Shown: positions 10,016 to 20,600 of the stretch, piece after piece | Numbering within the stretch: the stretch's first letter is position 1 | How the letters are laid out: each line of letters opens with the position of its first letter | Source: Cyanophora paradoxa | Lineage: Eukaryota > Glaucocystophyceae > Cyanophorales > Cyanophoraceae | Assembly: GCA_004431415.1 (NCBI GenBank) | Contig: QPMI01000362.1 | Coordinates: forward strand, 1 to 31,288 | Length of the DNA stretch: 31,288 nucleotides | Reading direction: 5' to 3' | Notes under the pieces: generated by a model | Told to the model about the DNA's origin: nothing | The model's database searches: none | The model's input: only the letters and a program-made list of their open reading frames with translations | Program-made: the position numbers and the translations under genes

Positions 10016-10251
10016 ATGTTTGACTTCATCGGCCGGTGGGTCCGCGAGACCATCCGCGCGAACCAGCCCTCGACGGAGCAGAACCGCGCGGAGCACTTCG
10101 CCCGCGTGAAGGAGTCGTGCGACGCCGCAGCATGGAAATATCCTTTTGCCGCGTTGCCGCGCCTCACAGTCCGCCTTGATGCTGCTCGCCTTGACCAGCT
10201 CGCCGCACGGTGCATGACTTCGAGGAGAAGAAGTTCAAGCATAAGTATTAG
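10016..10251 (+). CDS. Small protein of unknown function
   Basis: ATG 10016 opens MFDFIGRWVRETIRANQPST, then EQNRAEHFARVKES, a charged amphipathic start. A less GC-rich segment with a GTGCGA donor candidate (about 10110) follows, and then a short exon reading HDFEEKKFKHKY before TAG at 10249-10251. I could not find a splice that joins the two parts in phase, so an exon or base is missing, or the second part belongs elsewhere. Length and charge would suit a small mitochondrial or complex-associated subunit, but I recognise no family. It lies between the PRP19 start and the end of the next minus-strand gene, which fits the alternating gene order. Confidence 0.4.
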
Positions 10252-10454
10252 GGACGTTTGTGTTTGCGTAGGATTGGTAGATCTGCAATCAACTAGGTTC
10301 TTGGGCGCGGTGATGGCACGTTGGTGGCGGCGTGGCCGCCTCTGGCATTGCATGGTGGCGAACTCCGTGTGGCCTGGCTAACCCCTCAGGCTCTCAAGCG
10401 GGGGACAGGAGCACTTGTGGCGTGCAACAGCCACAGCGGGCAGATGAGGGGGCG

Positions 10455-12525
10455 CTACCTGACGGAGAGCTCGCGGCTATGGCGGAGGTCGGAGCGGCGC
10501 ATGGCCTTGTCGGCCGGCTCCGCGAGGACCTCCAGGCGGGTGACGGGGTAGAGGGAGGAGCTGGGCCGCCGGAGGGGCGGGGGCCCGGGCGGGGCTGGGG
10601 GGGCGGGGACGGCGGGGGAGGTGTAGGGGGAGAGGAGGCCCTGCTCGTGGGCGGCGCGGAGGAACTCGGAGGCGTTGCCGGCGAGGAGGCGCTCCGCGCA
10701 GAGCCGCTCGAGGAACGCTCCGTCCTCCACCCGGTGCACCTTCTGCGCGTACGGGATCGCCGGCAGCCCCGCGCCCCGCTGCCGCCCCGTCCCCCGCGGC
10801 GAGGGGCCCCGCGCCCCCCGCGCCGAGGCCGGGGGCCGGTAGGAGCGCAGAGTGAGGGTCGGCGCTGGCGCGGCGGGGGCCGGCGGGTGCGGGAGGGAGG
10901 CGAGGTTGAGCGGGGGACCTCCGGCGGGGCCGCCTGCGGGGGCGCCTGCGGGGGCGGCGGCTCGTACACGGTGCCCTGCGCGGCGGCCTCCTCCTGCCGG
11001 CCGCGTCGGGCGGTGCGGGCGGGCCGGGGGCACGGAAGAGGAGGGACCTGCAGCATGAGGAGGACGGCATCCTCGGCAGGGGCCACCTCTGTGCCGCCGT
11101 CGGGCCGCAGCTGGGCGGGTTCGGTCGGGGTGGTGCGGGGCGGACCGTCGGGGGCGAGCCAGCCGCCGGCAGGGTTGGCGACGCGGGCGAAGAGGCCGTC
11201 GAGGAAGGCGGCGTACTCCTCGTCGGTCGAGCCGGGGCTCCACACGTCCGCCACCCCGCACAGCGAGTCGTCTGCCCGCCCCGCCCCCCGCTCGCCCCCC
11301 CGCCCCGCGTGCCGGCGCGTGCCGGCGCGGGGCGCGCACAGAAGGCGTCGTAGTCGAGGGCCTTTGCGCCGTGCGCGTCCAGCCGCCAGTCGTCCTGCGC
11401 CCTACTAAGCGCCCGCCGGCGCGGGGCCGAGCTGGGCGGGGCCGGCACCCGGGCGAGGCGGGCGGGGAGGCCCGGGTCGTCCACGCGGGGCACGAGGGAG
11501 AGGTACATCGCGCAGTTCAGCTGCACGTATCCCTCCAGCCCTGCGCCCCAGGGTCGCCCCAGGGACCGGCCCGCGCCTCGCGGCGCTCGCGGGGCGGAGG
11601 AGGCTTGGGGCGCGCACCTACACGGTCCCGCCCCTGCCGCGCCACCTCCCAGTACTGGTCGATCGTCCGCCGCAGGTTCGGGTCCTGGTGGTGGGCGCGC
11701 CGTTGGCGCGGGAGCGGAGGCGGGGCGTGGCGGAGGAGGGGGCACCTGCCGCAGCTCCGTCGGGGGGCGCCGCCGCCACTGCCGCGGCTTCTGGAACTGC
11801 AGCTTGCGCTGCACTCCGTGCAGCATGTACAGCCTGCGGGCCGTTTGAAGGGGGCACGCCTGCCACGAGCGGGGTCAATGGCGACGGGCTCGGCCCAAGC
11901 GAGAGCAGGGTGCGGACGGGGTGTCGCAGTGAAAACTTTTCTCGCTGGCCGTTGTACCACCGTCTTGCCCACAGCTCGATCTCGTCAGGCAAGGGCTTCG
12001 GCTGTCGCACGTCGGCCGGAGGAACCCTTGCGAGCGATGTGGCAGCCAGCAGATCGCTCACTCCACTCCAATCCTGCGCTTCCTCGTCAGCCTCGGAGTG
12101 AAGCCAGCTGGCTGAAGCTTTGGAGTCACAGGCAACCAGCCGCAGCTAATTCTCATGCAAGGCAGCCAGCCAGGAGCTAATTCTGCTGCGGTGCTGGCCG
12201 CTGGCATGGGACGGGCTGGACGCGCTAGGAACACTAGCTGAACCGATTTCACTGGTTTCCCTATATGGCCTAAGCCAGCTGGACTGGCTAGCTGAGTGCG
12301 GCGCACCTTCCAGGTTCTCGGCGAAAACTTCACATACGCATCGAGGTCGTTTCGGCGGCGTTTCTCATCGTCCCGGCGCCTCAACAGCCCGTCGGGCGCG
12401 CCTTCTTCTTCCACGACCATTTCGGGGGTACAGGTGCCGCGGAGAGCTTGCGAAGCCGGTCCAAGTTGCGGGGAGGCGTAAAGGTTCCGCACGCAGGCTT
12501 GGCCATCGTTCCTGGAGTCGATCAT
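10455..12525 (-). CDS. Conserved-looking protein of unknown function
   Basis: First ATG on the minus strand is 12525. Exon 1 ends NDLDAYVKFSPRTWK; a 233-nt intron (12074-12306) joins it in phase to DWSGVSDLLAATSLARVP and LPDEIELWARRWYNGQREKF. Further exons give LYMLHGVQRKLQFQKPRQW, LRRTIDQYWEVARQGRDRV, GYVQLNCAMYLSLVPRVDDP, AQDDWRLDAHGAKALDYDAF and DSLCGVADVWSPGSTDEEYA followed by AFLDGLFARVA. The C-terminal part (KVHRVEDGAFLERLCAERLL) ends RHSRELSVR and TAG. The paired acidic/aromatic helices (DYDAFxxSLxxxAD, EEYAAFLxxLF) resemble degenerate EF-hand-like segments, as in some flagellar proteins, but that is a guess. In exon 1 another frame near 12450 reads PPKWSWKKKARP, suggesting two compensating frame errors. 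About eight introns. Confidence 0.6.
12074..12306 (-). other. long atypical intron with internal repeats
   Basis: Donor GTGCGC after RTWK, acceptor GCGCAG before DWSGV, phase 0. At 233 nt it is among the longest introns I could place, and it lacks the C-rich composition of the others. It carries repeated CAGCTGGCT-like and AGCTAATTCT blocks (12144-12153 and 12175-12184). Confidence 0.6.
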
Positions 12526-12747
12526 AGCTCCCGTACCGCGCCCGCTTTCCAACCGACCGTCAAGTTGCCCCGGCGCATTCGCCGCGTCGTTGCATAACAG
12601 TCGTAGATATGGACAGGAAGGAGAAGGTTAGCGCAGCGTGCGACGCCAGCTGATTCTGGAGCGCGCCAACCAACCCGCCCGCGCGAGCTCGCCACGGCGC
12701 AGCGAAACACCAGCGATAGTTGTGGAGCCCAGCTCTGACCTCGAACC
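12526..12747. promoter_or_regulatory. probable bidirectional promoter region
   Basis: 222 bp between divergent ATGs (minus gene at 12525, EF-hand gene at 12748). No motif recognised. Function inferred from position only. Confidence 0.35.
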
Positions 12748-14525
12748 ATGCGGGGAGCCCGATCGCTCGATGTGCTCAGTGTCGACATCGGGGCGCCCCT
12801 GCGCTCGCCCCTTGGCCCAGCGGAGCGCAACCCGTTTGCCTATGACTCGCCGAAGCTACCCTCCTCCCACAACGGCAGCTGGCGAAGGAGACGCCCCAGC
12901 CGCCTTCCCAGCCTAGGCTCGTCGTCCTCATCCCCACCGCACCTGCCGGCGAAATTCGAGTCGACGCTGCCGGCGAGCATCGCTTCGAAGTTAAACCTTC
13001 TGAACGGCGTGGACAGCCCACGAGAGACCCCGCCGAGCTCGGCGGCGGTGCTCGCGCGGCAGCCGTCCCTGCTGGGGCGCCAGAACCGGTCCGGCTCGCA
13101 GGCGCAGCTGGTCCCCCTCGCGAGCGACGGGCGGCGGCTGTCGATGCAGTTCTACAACACGTCCGTCGAGCCCGCGGCGCTCGCCCCGCAGAACCGGCGT
13201 CACTCGGTGGACCCGCGCGCCGGCCAAGGCCTCCTCCGCCTCGTGCCCGGCGAGGCGGAGCCGGAGCGCGGCGGCGAGGCGCTCCCCCCGCCGCCCCCGC
13301 AGCCGCAGCTGCAGGCGCAGGCGGGGGACTCGCCGCCGGCGCGGCGGGCGAGCGTGATGGTGGCGGCGGGGCCGCAGGGGAGAACCGGCGCTCCTCTATC
13401 GCCTTCGCGGCCGTCCCCGAGGGCTCCCCGCTCGCCGCCAGCCGCCGCGGCTCGGTCATGGCGGCGCAGGGGCGGCGGCCCTCGCTCATGCGGCCCCGCT
13501 CGAACAGCCGCGGCGACCTCGGGCTGGGCGGCGGGGCGGCGGGGGGGCCGGGGCCGGGCGGGGCCGGGGCGGCGGTACTCGCGGCGGGAGGTGCTCGAGC
13601 TGAAGCGGATCTTCGACAGCATCGACTGGAGCGGCGGCGGCACGCCGCTCGTCGCCGACGTCCTCCGCGCCCTCGACTCCGCCGCCGACCTCGCCATCCG
13701 ACGCCTCGCCGGTCCGCCCCCCGCCCCCGCTCCCCGCCGATGCGTGCGGGCGGCGCGCGTGCGAGCGGGGCGGGCGGGGCGCAGAGGGCCTGCTGGAGCG
13801 GCTGCAGGCGAAGGGCTCGGTGGCCTCGGAGCAGGAGACCCTGACCTTCCACCAGCTCATCTACGCCCTCTACCCCTCCCTCCTCAAGTACGAGTACGAG
13901 TTTATCTTCTCGTGGACCAGGTACCCCCGGCGCTGCGTCGGGCAGACAAGAGCCGCGGGCAGCGCCGCCGACCCCCCGCGCGCGCAGGCCGCGCGTGCGC
14001 GAGCGGAAGAAGGCGCGGCCGCTCACGAGCGAGGAGAAGGCCGAGATCGCCGAGGTACGCGGGGCGGGGCGGGAGGCGGGTGTGGCGGGGCGGGGCGGTG
14101 AGGGGCGGGGCGCGCGGCGGGGGCAGATCTTCGGGCTGTACGACCGGAACGGGGACGGGTCGCTCTCGCTGGAGGAGTTCGTGGAGGCGATGCAGCGCAC
14201 CGGCATCTCCGAGGACGAGCTCATCGTCCGCGACCCCCGCGCCCCGCCCCGCGCCCCGCCCCCGCCCCGCCTGACGGGCACCCGGCAGGACGTCTACTAC
14301 TGCCACGACCTCGACCACAACTCCGTCATCTCCCTCTCCGAGTTCGAGGAGATGGCCCGCACCGCCCCGCACCGCCCCGCCCCGCGCCCGCGCCCCGCCC
14401 CCGCGCCGGGCGCGCTGACGGGACCCCGGGGCGCGCAGATGTCCAACGCCTACCTCAGCGCCAAGGTCGTCGAGCGCGCCATGGCCAGCGTCGGCAACGC
14501 CCCCGCCCCGCCCCGCCTCTCCTGA
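12748..14525 (+). CDS. EF-hand calcium-binding protein
   Basis: ATG 12748. The N-terminal 200-odd residues are Ser/Pro/Arg-rich and disordered, with repeated basic phospho-site-like patches (DGRRLSMQF, QNRRHSVD, ARRASVM, SRRGSVM, GRRPSLM) that look like R-R-x-S kinase sites. A folded C-terminus follows: SRREVLELKRIFDSIDWSGG, TFHQLIYALYPSLLKYEYEF, KKARPLTSEEKAEIAE, then a canonical EF-hand loop DRNGDGSLSLEE near 14141 and a second, degenerate loop DLDHNSVISLSE near 14310. Ends in TGA at 14523-14525. A Ca2+ sensor is likely; the partner is unknown. Introns include a GCCCGC donor at 14355-14438. Two compensating one-base frame changes (about 13380 and 13550, both in G runs) bracket the RRGS-rich part. 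It converges with the LisH-WD40 gene. Confidence 0.85.
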
Positions 14526-14840
14526 CCCCTCCCTCCATTCCTTTCCCCTCCCGTCCCCACTCCACACCCCTGCATCTGGCAGCCCCGTTCCAAGGGGGCC
14601 CGGCCGCTGCCATTCGTTTTTTTCGTATTTGCTCAGACCCGCCATCTGCTCCAGCATGGCCGCGCTTCGATACGCTCTCAATACGTGCATGTGCATACTT
14701 CATCGCTTCTTATTCGCATTGTCATTTATCCTTTTGTCTTGCCACGTCGCATTTTTTTGAAGTGCAAGAGCTACGAATAGTGCGCGCACAAGACACGCTC
14801 GCCAAGGCGGTGGCAGCGGGGAGAGGGCCGCGGGCTAGCG
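14526..14840. other. intergenic between convergent genes
   Basis: 315 bp separating two stop codons on opposite strands. AT-richer than the genes, with a short T run near 14753. Presumably holds both 3' ends; no coding sequence or clear poly(A) signal seen. Confidence 0.5.
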
Positions 14841-17174
14841 CTAGCGGCTAGCGCTGGACTTGGGGGCGTGGGCAGCGGAGGGAGGGCTCGCCCAGAGGCG
14901 CACCGTCTGGTCGACGACGGCGGGGCCGGGCGTCAGCGAGTCAGGGCGCCGCCACTGGCGCGGGGGCGGGGGCGGCGGGGCGGACCTTGTCGAAGGAGCA
15001 GGAGGCGAGGAGCTCCTCGCGCGGGTGGAAGTGCACGTCGCGCTGCGCCGGCGTCAGCGGAGGGCGCCGGGCAGCGCGCGGGGGGCGGGGGAGGCGCACC
15101 ACGACGCCCGTGTGGCCGGCGAGCTGCGGGGCGGGGCGCGGCGTGAGGGGGCGGGGCGGGGCGGGGCAGGGGGCGGGCAGGGCGGACGCGGGAGAGGGAG
15201 CGGGAGGTGCGGAGGTCCCAGACGTGGATGGCGTTGTCCTGCCCCGTCCCGTGCACGTAGTGCCCCGAGGGGTGCCAGGCGTGCCGCCTGCACGCACGCA
15301 CCCCCCGTGCCCGCCGGCGTCAGCCCCCGCCGCGTGGCCGGGTGGGCGGGGGCGGGGCGGACGGCTGCGCGAAGGCGTCGTTGGAGGCCCCGTAGAGGTT
15401 CCTGCCCCGCCCGTCAGCCCCGCGCCGCCCGGCAGCGACAAAGCCGCCCGCCGCCGCCCGCCGCACCGCACTTGCTCGCCCGTGCCCGTGCGGAAGACGA
15501 TGATGCGGGACTTGTCTGAGGGGGGCGCGGCGAGGTGAGAGACGGGGCGGGGCCGGGGGCGGGGGCGGGGGCGGGGAGGCGGGAGGGGCGGGCCGGTGGA
15601 GACGGAGAGGTACTTCTCGTTGGGGCTCGCCGCGAGGTCCATCGCCGTGAAGCTCACCTGCAGCGTCCAACCCCAAGTCAGAAAATCTTACCAAGGACGA
15701 CAAACAAAAAGGCTCACACCACGTTGTCTCCATTTATGTTCATGTTGACCTGCGCGCGCCCGCATCGGGGGGGCCGACTGGGGGCGTGCGGGGCGGGTGG
15801 GGGCACCTTGGAGCGGACGGCGCCGGCGTCGAGGTCGATGTACTCGAGGAAGTTCGAGTCGCGGCACGCCGCCACCAGCGTCTGGCCCCGCCCCGCCCCC
15901 GTCGCCCCCGGGCCCCCGCCGGGCGGGGCGGCGGGCGGGGCGCACGTGGGTGCCCGGGAGGACCTCGACGGCCTCCACCGTCCCCACGAACGCCAGCTCC
16001 GCCACCATCGCGTACCCGGCCCCGTCCCCCGCCGCCCTGCGCCCGCCCCGACGGCTCGCAGGCGGGGGGCGGGCGGGGCGGGGCGGGGCGGGCCGGTAGA
16101 CGCGGAGGTGCTTGTCGTAGGAGGCGATGCAGAAGAAGGAGGCGTCGGGGGCCCAGCGCGCCCGCACCGCGTACTTCGTCCCCGCCGCCAGCGTCTGCAC
16201 GATCGAGCGCTCCCCGACGCTGCGCCCCGCCGCCTCAGGCTCCGCCGCCCCGGGGCGGCCTCGTGGGGCTGCGGGGGTGGGGCGGGCCTGTAGATGCGGG
16301 CCTTGCCGTCCATGCCGCAGCTGGAAATCTTCCGGTCGATTGGAGAAAGGGGGCCAGCTGCGGGGAGGAGCACCTGAGGAGGAGATCCCTGCTGGGGGGT
16401 CAGGGGCCGGGGCCGGCTGGGAAGGGGCGGGCGGCGCACGGGTCCTCGGGGTGGAAGTCCACGGAGAGGATCTGCCCCGCCCCGCCCCTCAGAGGCGGCT
16501 CGCAGCGCAGGCGCCCGCCCGCCCCGCGCACCGCCCATCGTCGATGGGAAAGTGATCGGGGGCGGCGTGGGCCCCCCGCCAGCGCCCCCGGAAGTTGACC
16601 AGGCGGAGGGACCTGTCCGAGCCGCCCGTCGCCACAAGGTCCAAATCGTGCGGCGAGAAGCGAACCTGCGCGCGCACACACGGAGCCGCGTCACACGTGG
16701 GGGGAGGAGCAGGCGACGAGCGAGCGCGGCGGACGGTCAGGATGTTGCCGGTGTGAAGCCCCTCGATGCAAGCCTTCTGCTCCGACGGGTACACGCCGGC
16801 GCCGACGATCTCGTTCAGATCGTCATCGTCCGCCGCCGCCGCGCTCAGCCCGCCGGGGCCACGCAACATCTCAGCCTCGTATGCGTCGCTCAGAGCTGCA
16901 TGTCTGAACATTAAAACGAATTAACGTTACATGATTCCGAGCTGCGCGCACCGGCGAGGAGCGCGCTCGCGCGGTGCAGCGAGTCGGGCTCGTATGCGCG
17001 TCCTGCCTCCTCTTCGAGCGCCGCCAGCGCATGGGTGAAACCCCTATACGTAATCGATCAGGCGTAAACTCCTGTGCGCGAGGTGTGCCTACTTGTCGTG
17101 CAAATACTGAAGACCATTTGTAGTTGGTAATCTTCTTCGCATAGGCGCGCGCCGGCCGGCTCGAAATCCGTCAT
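14841..17174 (-). CDS. LisH and WD40-repeat protein
   Basis: Scaffold protein, family not identified. Reading minus from ATG 17174: MTDFEPAGARLCEEDYQLQM, then a LisH motif (YLHDKGFTHALAALEEE) assembled over a GTAGGC-to-TATAG intron that joins in phase, then AGRAYEPDSLHRASALLAG. The next exon (HAALSDAYEAEML) is followed by an acidic patch and WD40 blades: GLHTGNILTV, RFSPHDLDLVATGGSDRSLR, SSCGMDGKARIY, RARWAPDASFFCIASYDKHL, TLVAACRDSNFLEYIDLDAG, VNMNINGDNVVSFTAMDLAA, SPNEKYLSVST, DKSRIIVFRTGTGEQ, RHAWHPSGHYVHGTGQDNAI and RDVHFHPREELLASCSFDK, ending QTVRLW and a short tail with TAG. LisH plus WD40 is the architecture of LIS1, TAF5, SMU1 and relatives. A one-base gap near 17112 and a phase mismatch at the third junction remain. 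A shorter model would start at ATG 16911. Confidence 0.8.
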
Positions 17175-17223
17175 CGCGATCTGATCTCGCGTTGCGCTTG
17201 CTGCTTTCCTTGGTTGAAGTTGT

Positions 17224-17267
17224 CAGAAGGCTGACAGAAGGCTGTCAGAAGGCTGACAGAAGGCTGT
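17224..17267. repeat. tandem repeat, 22-bp unit x2 (11-mer x4)
   Basis: Units 17224-17245 and 17246-17267 are identical; each is two near-identical 11-mers of the form CAGAAGGCTGA and CAGAAGGCTGT. Confidence 0.9.
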
Positions 17268-17531
17268 AAAGCGCCTCGTGGGGTACCGAAGAATCGGGGG
17301 GGTGGAACCCGTTGACGAAAGAGCTCCAGCCGGAGGAAATCGCGTCGCGTGGCCGCGAAGGATGGAGCCTGCACTTCCGCAAGGTCTGCTTTTTCTCTCG
17401 AGTGTCGACGCGAGCCACCCGGCCGACAGTCCTCGCCCGCTTTCCCGCTCTCTTTTCTTTCGGCGAAAATACCCTTTTTGATTTCGAGATAGTCCGTGAC
17501 CTCTCGAAGCCACGGCGGCAAGCCTAGCCGC

Positions 17532-17601
17532 AGCGTCCGACTCGCCGGCGATCCCGCTCAATCCCCAGCGTCGGACTCGCCGGCGATCCCGCTCAATCCC
17601 T
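17532..17601. repeat. tandem repeat, 35-bp unit x2
   Basis: Copies at 17532-17566 and 17567-17601 differ at two positions. Each contains GACTCGCCGGCGATCCCGCT; a third copy starts (AGCGATTCG) and stops. Directly upstream of the start at 17625, so it may lie in the 5' leader or core promoter. Confidence 0.9.
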
Positions 17602-17624
17602 AGCGATTCGCAGGCCGAAGGGAG

Positions 17625-20600
17625 ATGGAGGCGTCACCCTCTCCTGGCTTAGAAGCAGCAGGTGCGCCGCTCGCCGTCGTTCCCCGCTCGTCCCCTCGTT
17701 CGTCCAAAGCACCGTTCCCCCCAACCGGAGCCACGATTACCGCAGCTGATACCAGCTATCGGATGCTCTTTAATCGGCAATTTATATCAGCCCGCCTGTG
17801 CTGCGCTGCCCTCCGCGTGGCTGACGATGCGCCTGCAGCCCCGCAGCTATCGCCAATCGAGGCGCAGGCAGTCCTCTCCTCGGACACCTCTTTCGCGCTT
17901 TCGGACCCCGTCCTCGGGCTTTCTCTCTCGCAACAACAAGAGCAGCAGCAAGCGCAGCCGACAACGACTCTGGAAGTTGTGGACCCGGCGGCTCTGCAGG
18001 GCGAATTCCTCGTCCCGTTCACCGGTGCCCCAGCCGGCGAGCTCGCGACCGCCGCGAGCAGCAGCAGCAACAGCGCGGGGCGGCGCGGGCGAGTCGCGGC
18101 CGAAGCGGCTGATCTGCGGCCAGAGGTCGGCATCAAGGTCAACGGCAACACGAGAAGGAGGTCGTCGACGCATCAGACCCTCATCGCGGAGTGCGCGAGC
18201 GCGCGCCGGCTCCGGATCGTCCCGTGCCGTCCCTCATGCGCCCCGCAGTTCCGGCACAAGCAGCGGCAGGCCCTGCGCCAGGGCGACCCGCAGGTCGCCG
18301 GCGCCCGCCCCGTCGGAGGCGCCCGGCGCTCACTGCGCGCTGCGGCAGGTGGCGCGGAGGGTGCAGCGCTTTGACAACGGATCGAGGCGCTGGACAGCAG
18401 CATCGTGCACATCTTCAAGAACCGGCAAGTCCGCATCAACGTGAGCCCGGGCGCGGCGCGGCGGGGCGCGGCGGGGCCGAGGGGCGGGCCGGGCGCGGCG
18501 CAGGTGAGGAACTACTCGCAGCGGACGGTGGAGGGGAGCTGTGCACCATCGACTACTTCGTGGACGACGCGTACCTCCTCGGCGACATCGAGTTCGGTGC
18601 GCCCGCCCAGCCGCCCCCGGCCCCTCTCCTCCCCCCGACGCCGCGCCTCCCCCGCAGGGAGCCCGAGCTGGGCTCGTGCTACGCGTCCAAGTGCGGCCGT
18701 GCCAGTCGGTGTGCTCGCCGACGGGAAGGCGATGCGGCTGCGGCTGCAGCCCGGCGAGTCCTGGACGGGTATGGTCTTCATCAACACCCCCAGCTCCCCT
18801 CGGCGTCTTCTTCAAGCTCTACGCCGTCGGCTTCATCGAGGCGAGCGCATCCAGCCGCACGGCAGCGTCCCCTACGCCGCCGGCGTCTCCCAGAGCCCTC
18901 TTCATCTCCTCCAAGATCACCCGCGGCATCAAGAAGCGCCGTCCGCCCCCGCCCCGCCCCCGGGCCCCGCGCGGGTTCACGCTCCGCAGGGCGCGAGCTC
19001 GAGCAGGGGCCCGGGGGCAGCCAGGCCTCGGCCGGCTCGCAGTCGCAGTCGCAGGACCTCGACGACCCCGACTACGGTCCCCCCGCCCGCCCCGCCCGCC
19101 CCGGCCCCCGGCCCCCCGACGATGGCGGCGCAGAGGGGGACGAGAACCTCAGCTGGATCGCGAGCCCCGGCGCGCCGACGGGCCCGCAACCAGGCCAACG
19201 CGGCGGCCCTCGCGGGGCCCTCCCCGCGCCGCCCTCGCAGGAGCAGAGCGGCGAACTCGCCGCCTCCGGCACCCAGGGCGACGACCGGTGCGCCTGCTCC
19301 CGCCCGCCTCCTCCCCGCGCCGCCGCTGACGGCGCGGGGCAGGGCGGGGATCGGGGATGCCGCCGCCGCCGTCGCCGGCCCGTCGTCGCAGGCGTCGGTG
19401 GTGGAGCGCTCGCAGTCGTCGCGGGGCGGGCGCGGGGGCGGCGGGGCGGGGGCGCACGCGGGGCGGACGGCGCTGGTGCTGGCGGCGGAGGCGGACTCGC
19501 GGCGGTGGCGGAGAACTCGCGCGCCGTCATGCGCATGCAGGCGCGGTGGCGGGGCCGGCGGGCCCGCCCCGCGCACCCCTACTTCCTCAGCCTCGAGTTC
19601 TCCCACTTCAGTGCCGAGTGCGGCGGCGTCGGCTCCCTCCAGAAGCCCGAGACCCGCATCCACTCCTGGGCCAACGCGCGCCCCGCCCGCCCGCCCCCGC
19701 CTCCACCGCTCCTCGCCCCGCCGAACCGAACCCCGCGCAGCCGTTCGGAACGGACTTTGCCTTCCGGTACGCCCCAAGGAGCCCGGCTGGTACTGCATTC
19801 GCGTGCGCGCCCCGCCCTCCCCGCCCTCCCGTGCTGGGGCGTGGCCGAGGCGGGCCGCAGGGCTCGCTCTTTGCCGCGCTGGACGGGTCGCCCTCGATCG
19901 CCTCGAGCACCCTCTGGCTCCCTTCCTCCCAGCGGCTGCCCGAGAACCGGCGCGCCAAGGAGATCCTCCGCGCCTACGAGATCGACCAGCACGCCGCCGC
20001 CTGCCGTCCGCCCCGCCCCTCCCCGCCCGCCCCGCGCGGGGGCCGACGTTGGGCGCGGGGGCAGTGGCGATGCAGCTGGGGAGGGGCGGGGCGGGGCTCG
20101 GCCAAGGGCGGCTCGTCGGGCGGCTCGCAGCTCTCGCGCGCTCGAGCTCGGCCTCCTCGGGGCCGGCCGCAAGCGCCCCGCGGGGGCCGGCGCCGCAAGG
20201 GCGACTCGAGCGGGAGCGCCCTCTTCGACCAGCCCCGATCGTCTCGGCCGCCGCGTTCCGCCGCAAGAGCGGTCCGCCGCCCTCCCCCGCCCCGCCCCGC
20301 CCGCCGCGCTCACCGCCGCGCAGCGAAACTCGCCGAGGCGGAGGCGATGGAGGAGGGGGACGGCGACGACGGTGCGCCGGCTGCCGCCCAAGCCGGGCGG
20401 GGCTGACGCGGAGGGGTGCGGCAGTGCGATGACCCAGGTGGGGCGGCGCGGCGGGGCCCGGCGGCAAGGGCGGCTCGCAGGGGGAGTCGGGGAGGGGGAT
20501 GCGGGGATCCGGGAGTCTGGGGCGGAGACGGAGGGAGGTGGAGGAGCTCGTGGACCCCGGCCCCGAGGCCCCCGCCCCCACCCGCCGCCAGCCCCGCCGC

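Larger units (their letters stand above)
17175..17624. promoter_or_regulatory. divergent intergenic region with tandem repeats
   Basis: 450 bp between the LisH-WD40 start and the next plus-strand start. It contains four copies of an 11-mer at 17224-17267 and two 35-bp tandem copies at 17532-17601, ending 23 bp before ATG 17625. Short open frames (plus 17312-17527; minus 17171-17561) show no domain. Presumably a bidirectional promoter. Confidence 0.45.

Noticed and set aside
12776-14281. 501-codon minus-strand open frame opposite the EF-hand gene
   Set aside because: The plus strand carries recognisable EF-hand loops; the minus frame is Arg/Ala/Pro-rich noise.
17312-17527. 71-codon plus-strand frame (starts MTKELQPEE)
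   Set aside because: Amino-acid use is fairly normal, but there is no recognisable domain, and it sits between tandem repeats in a promoter region.
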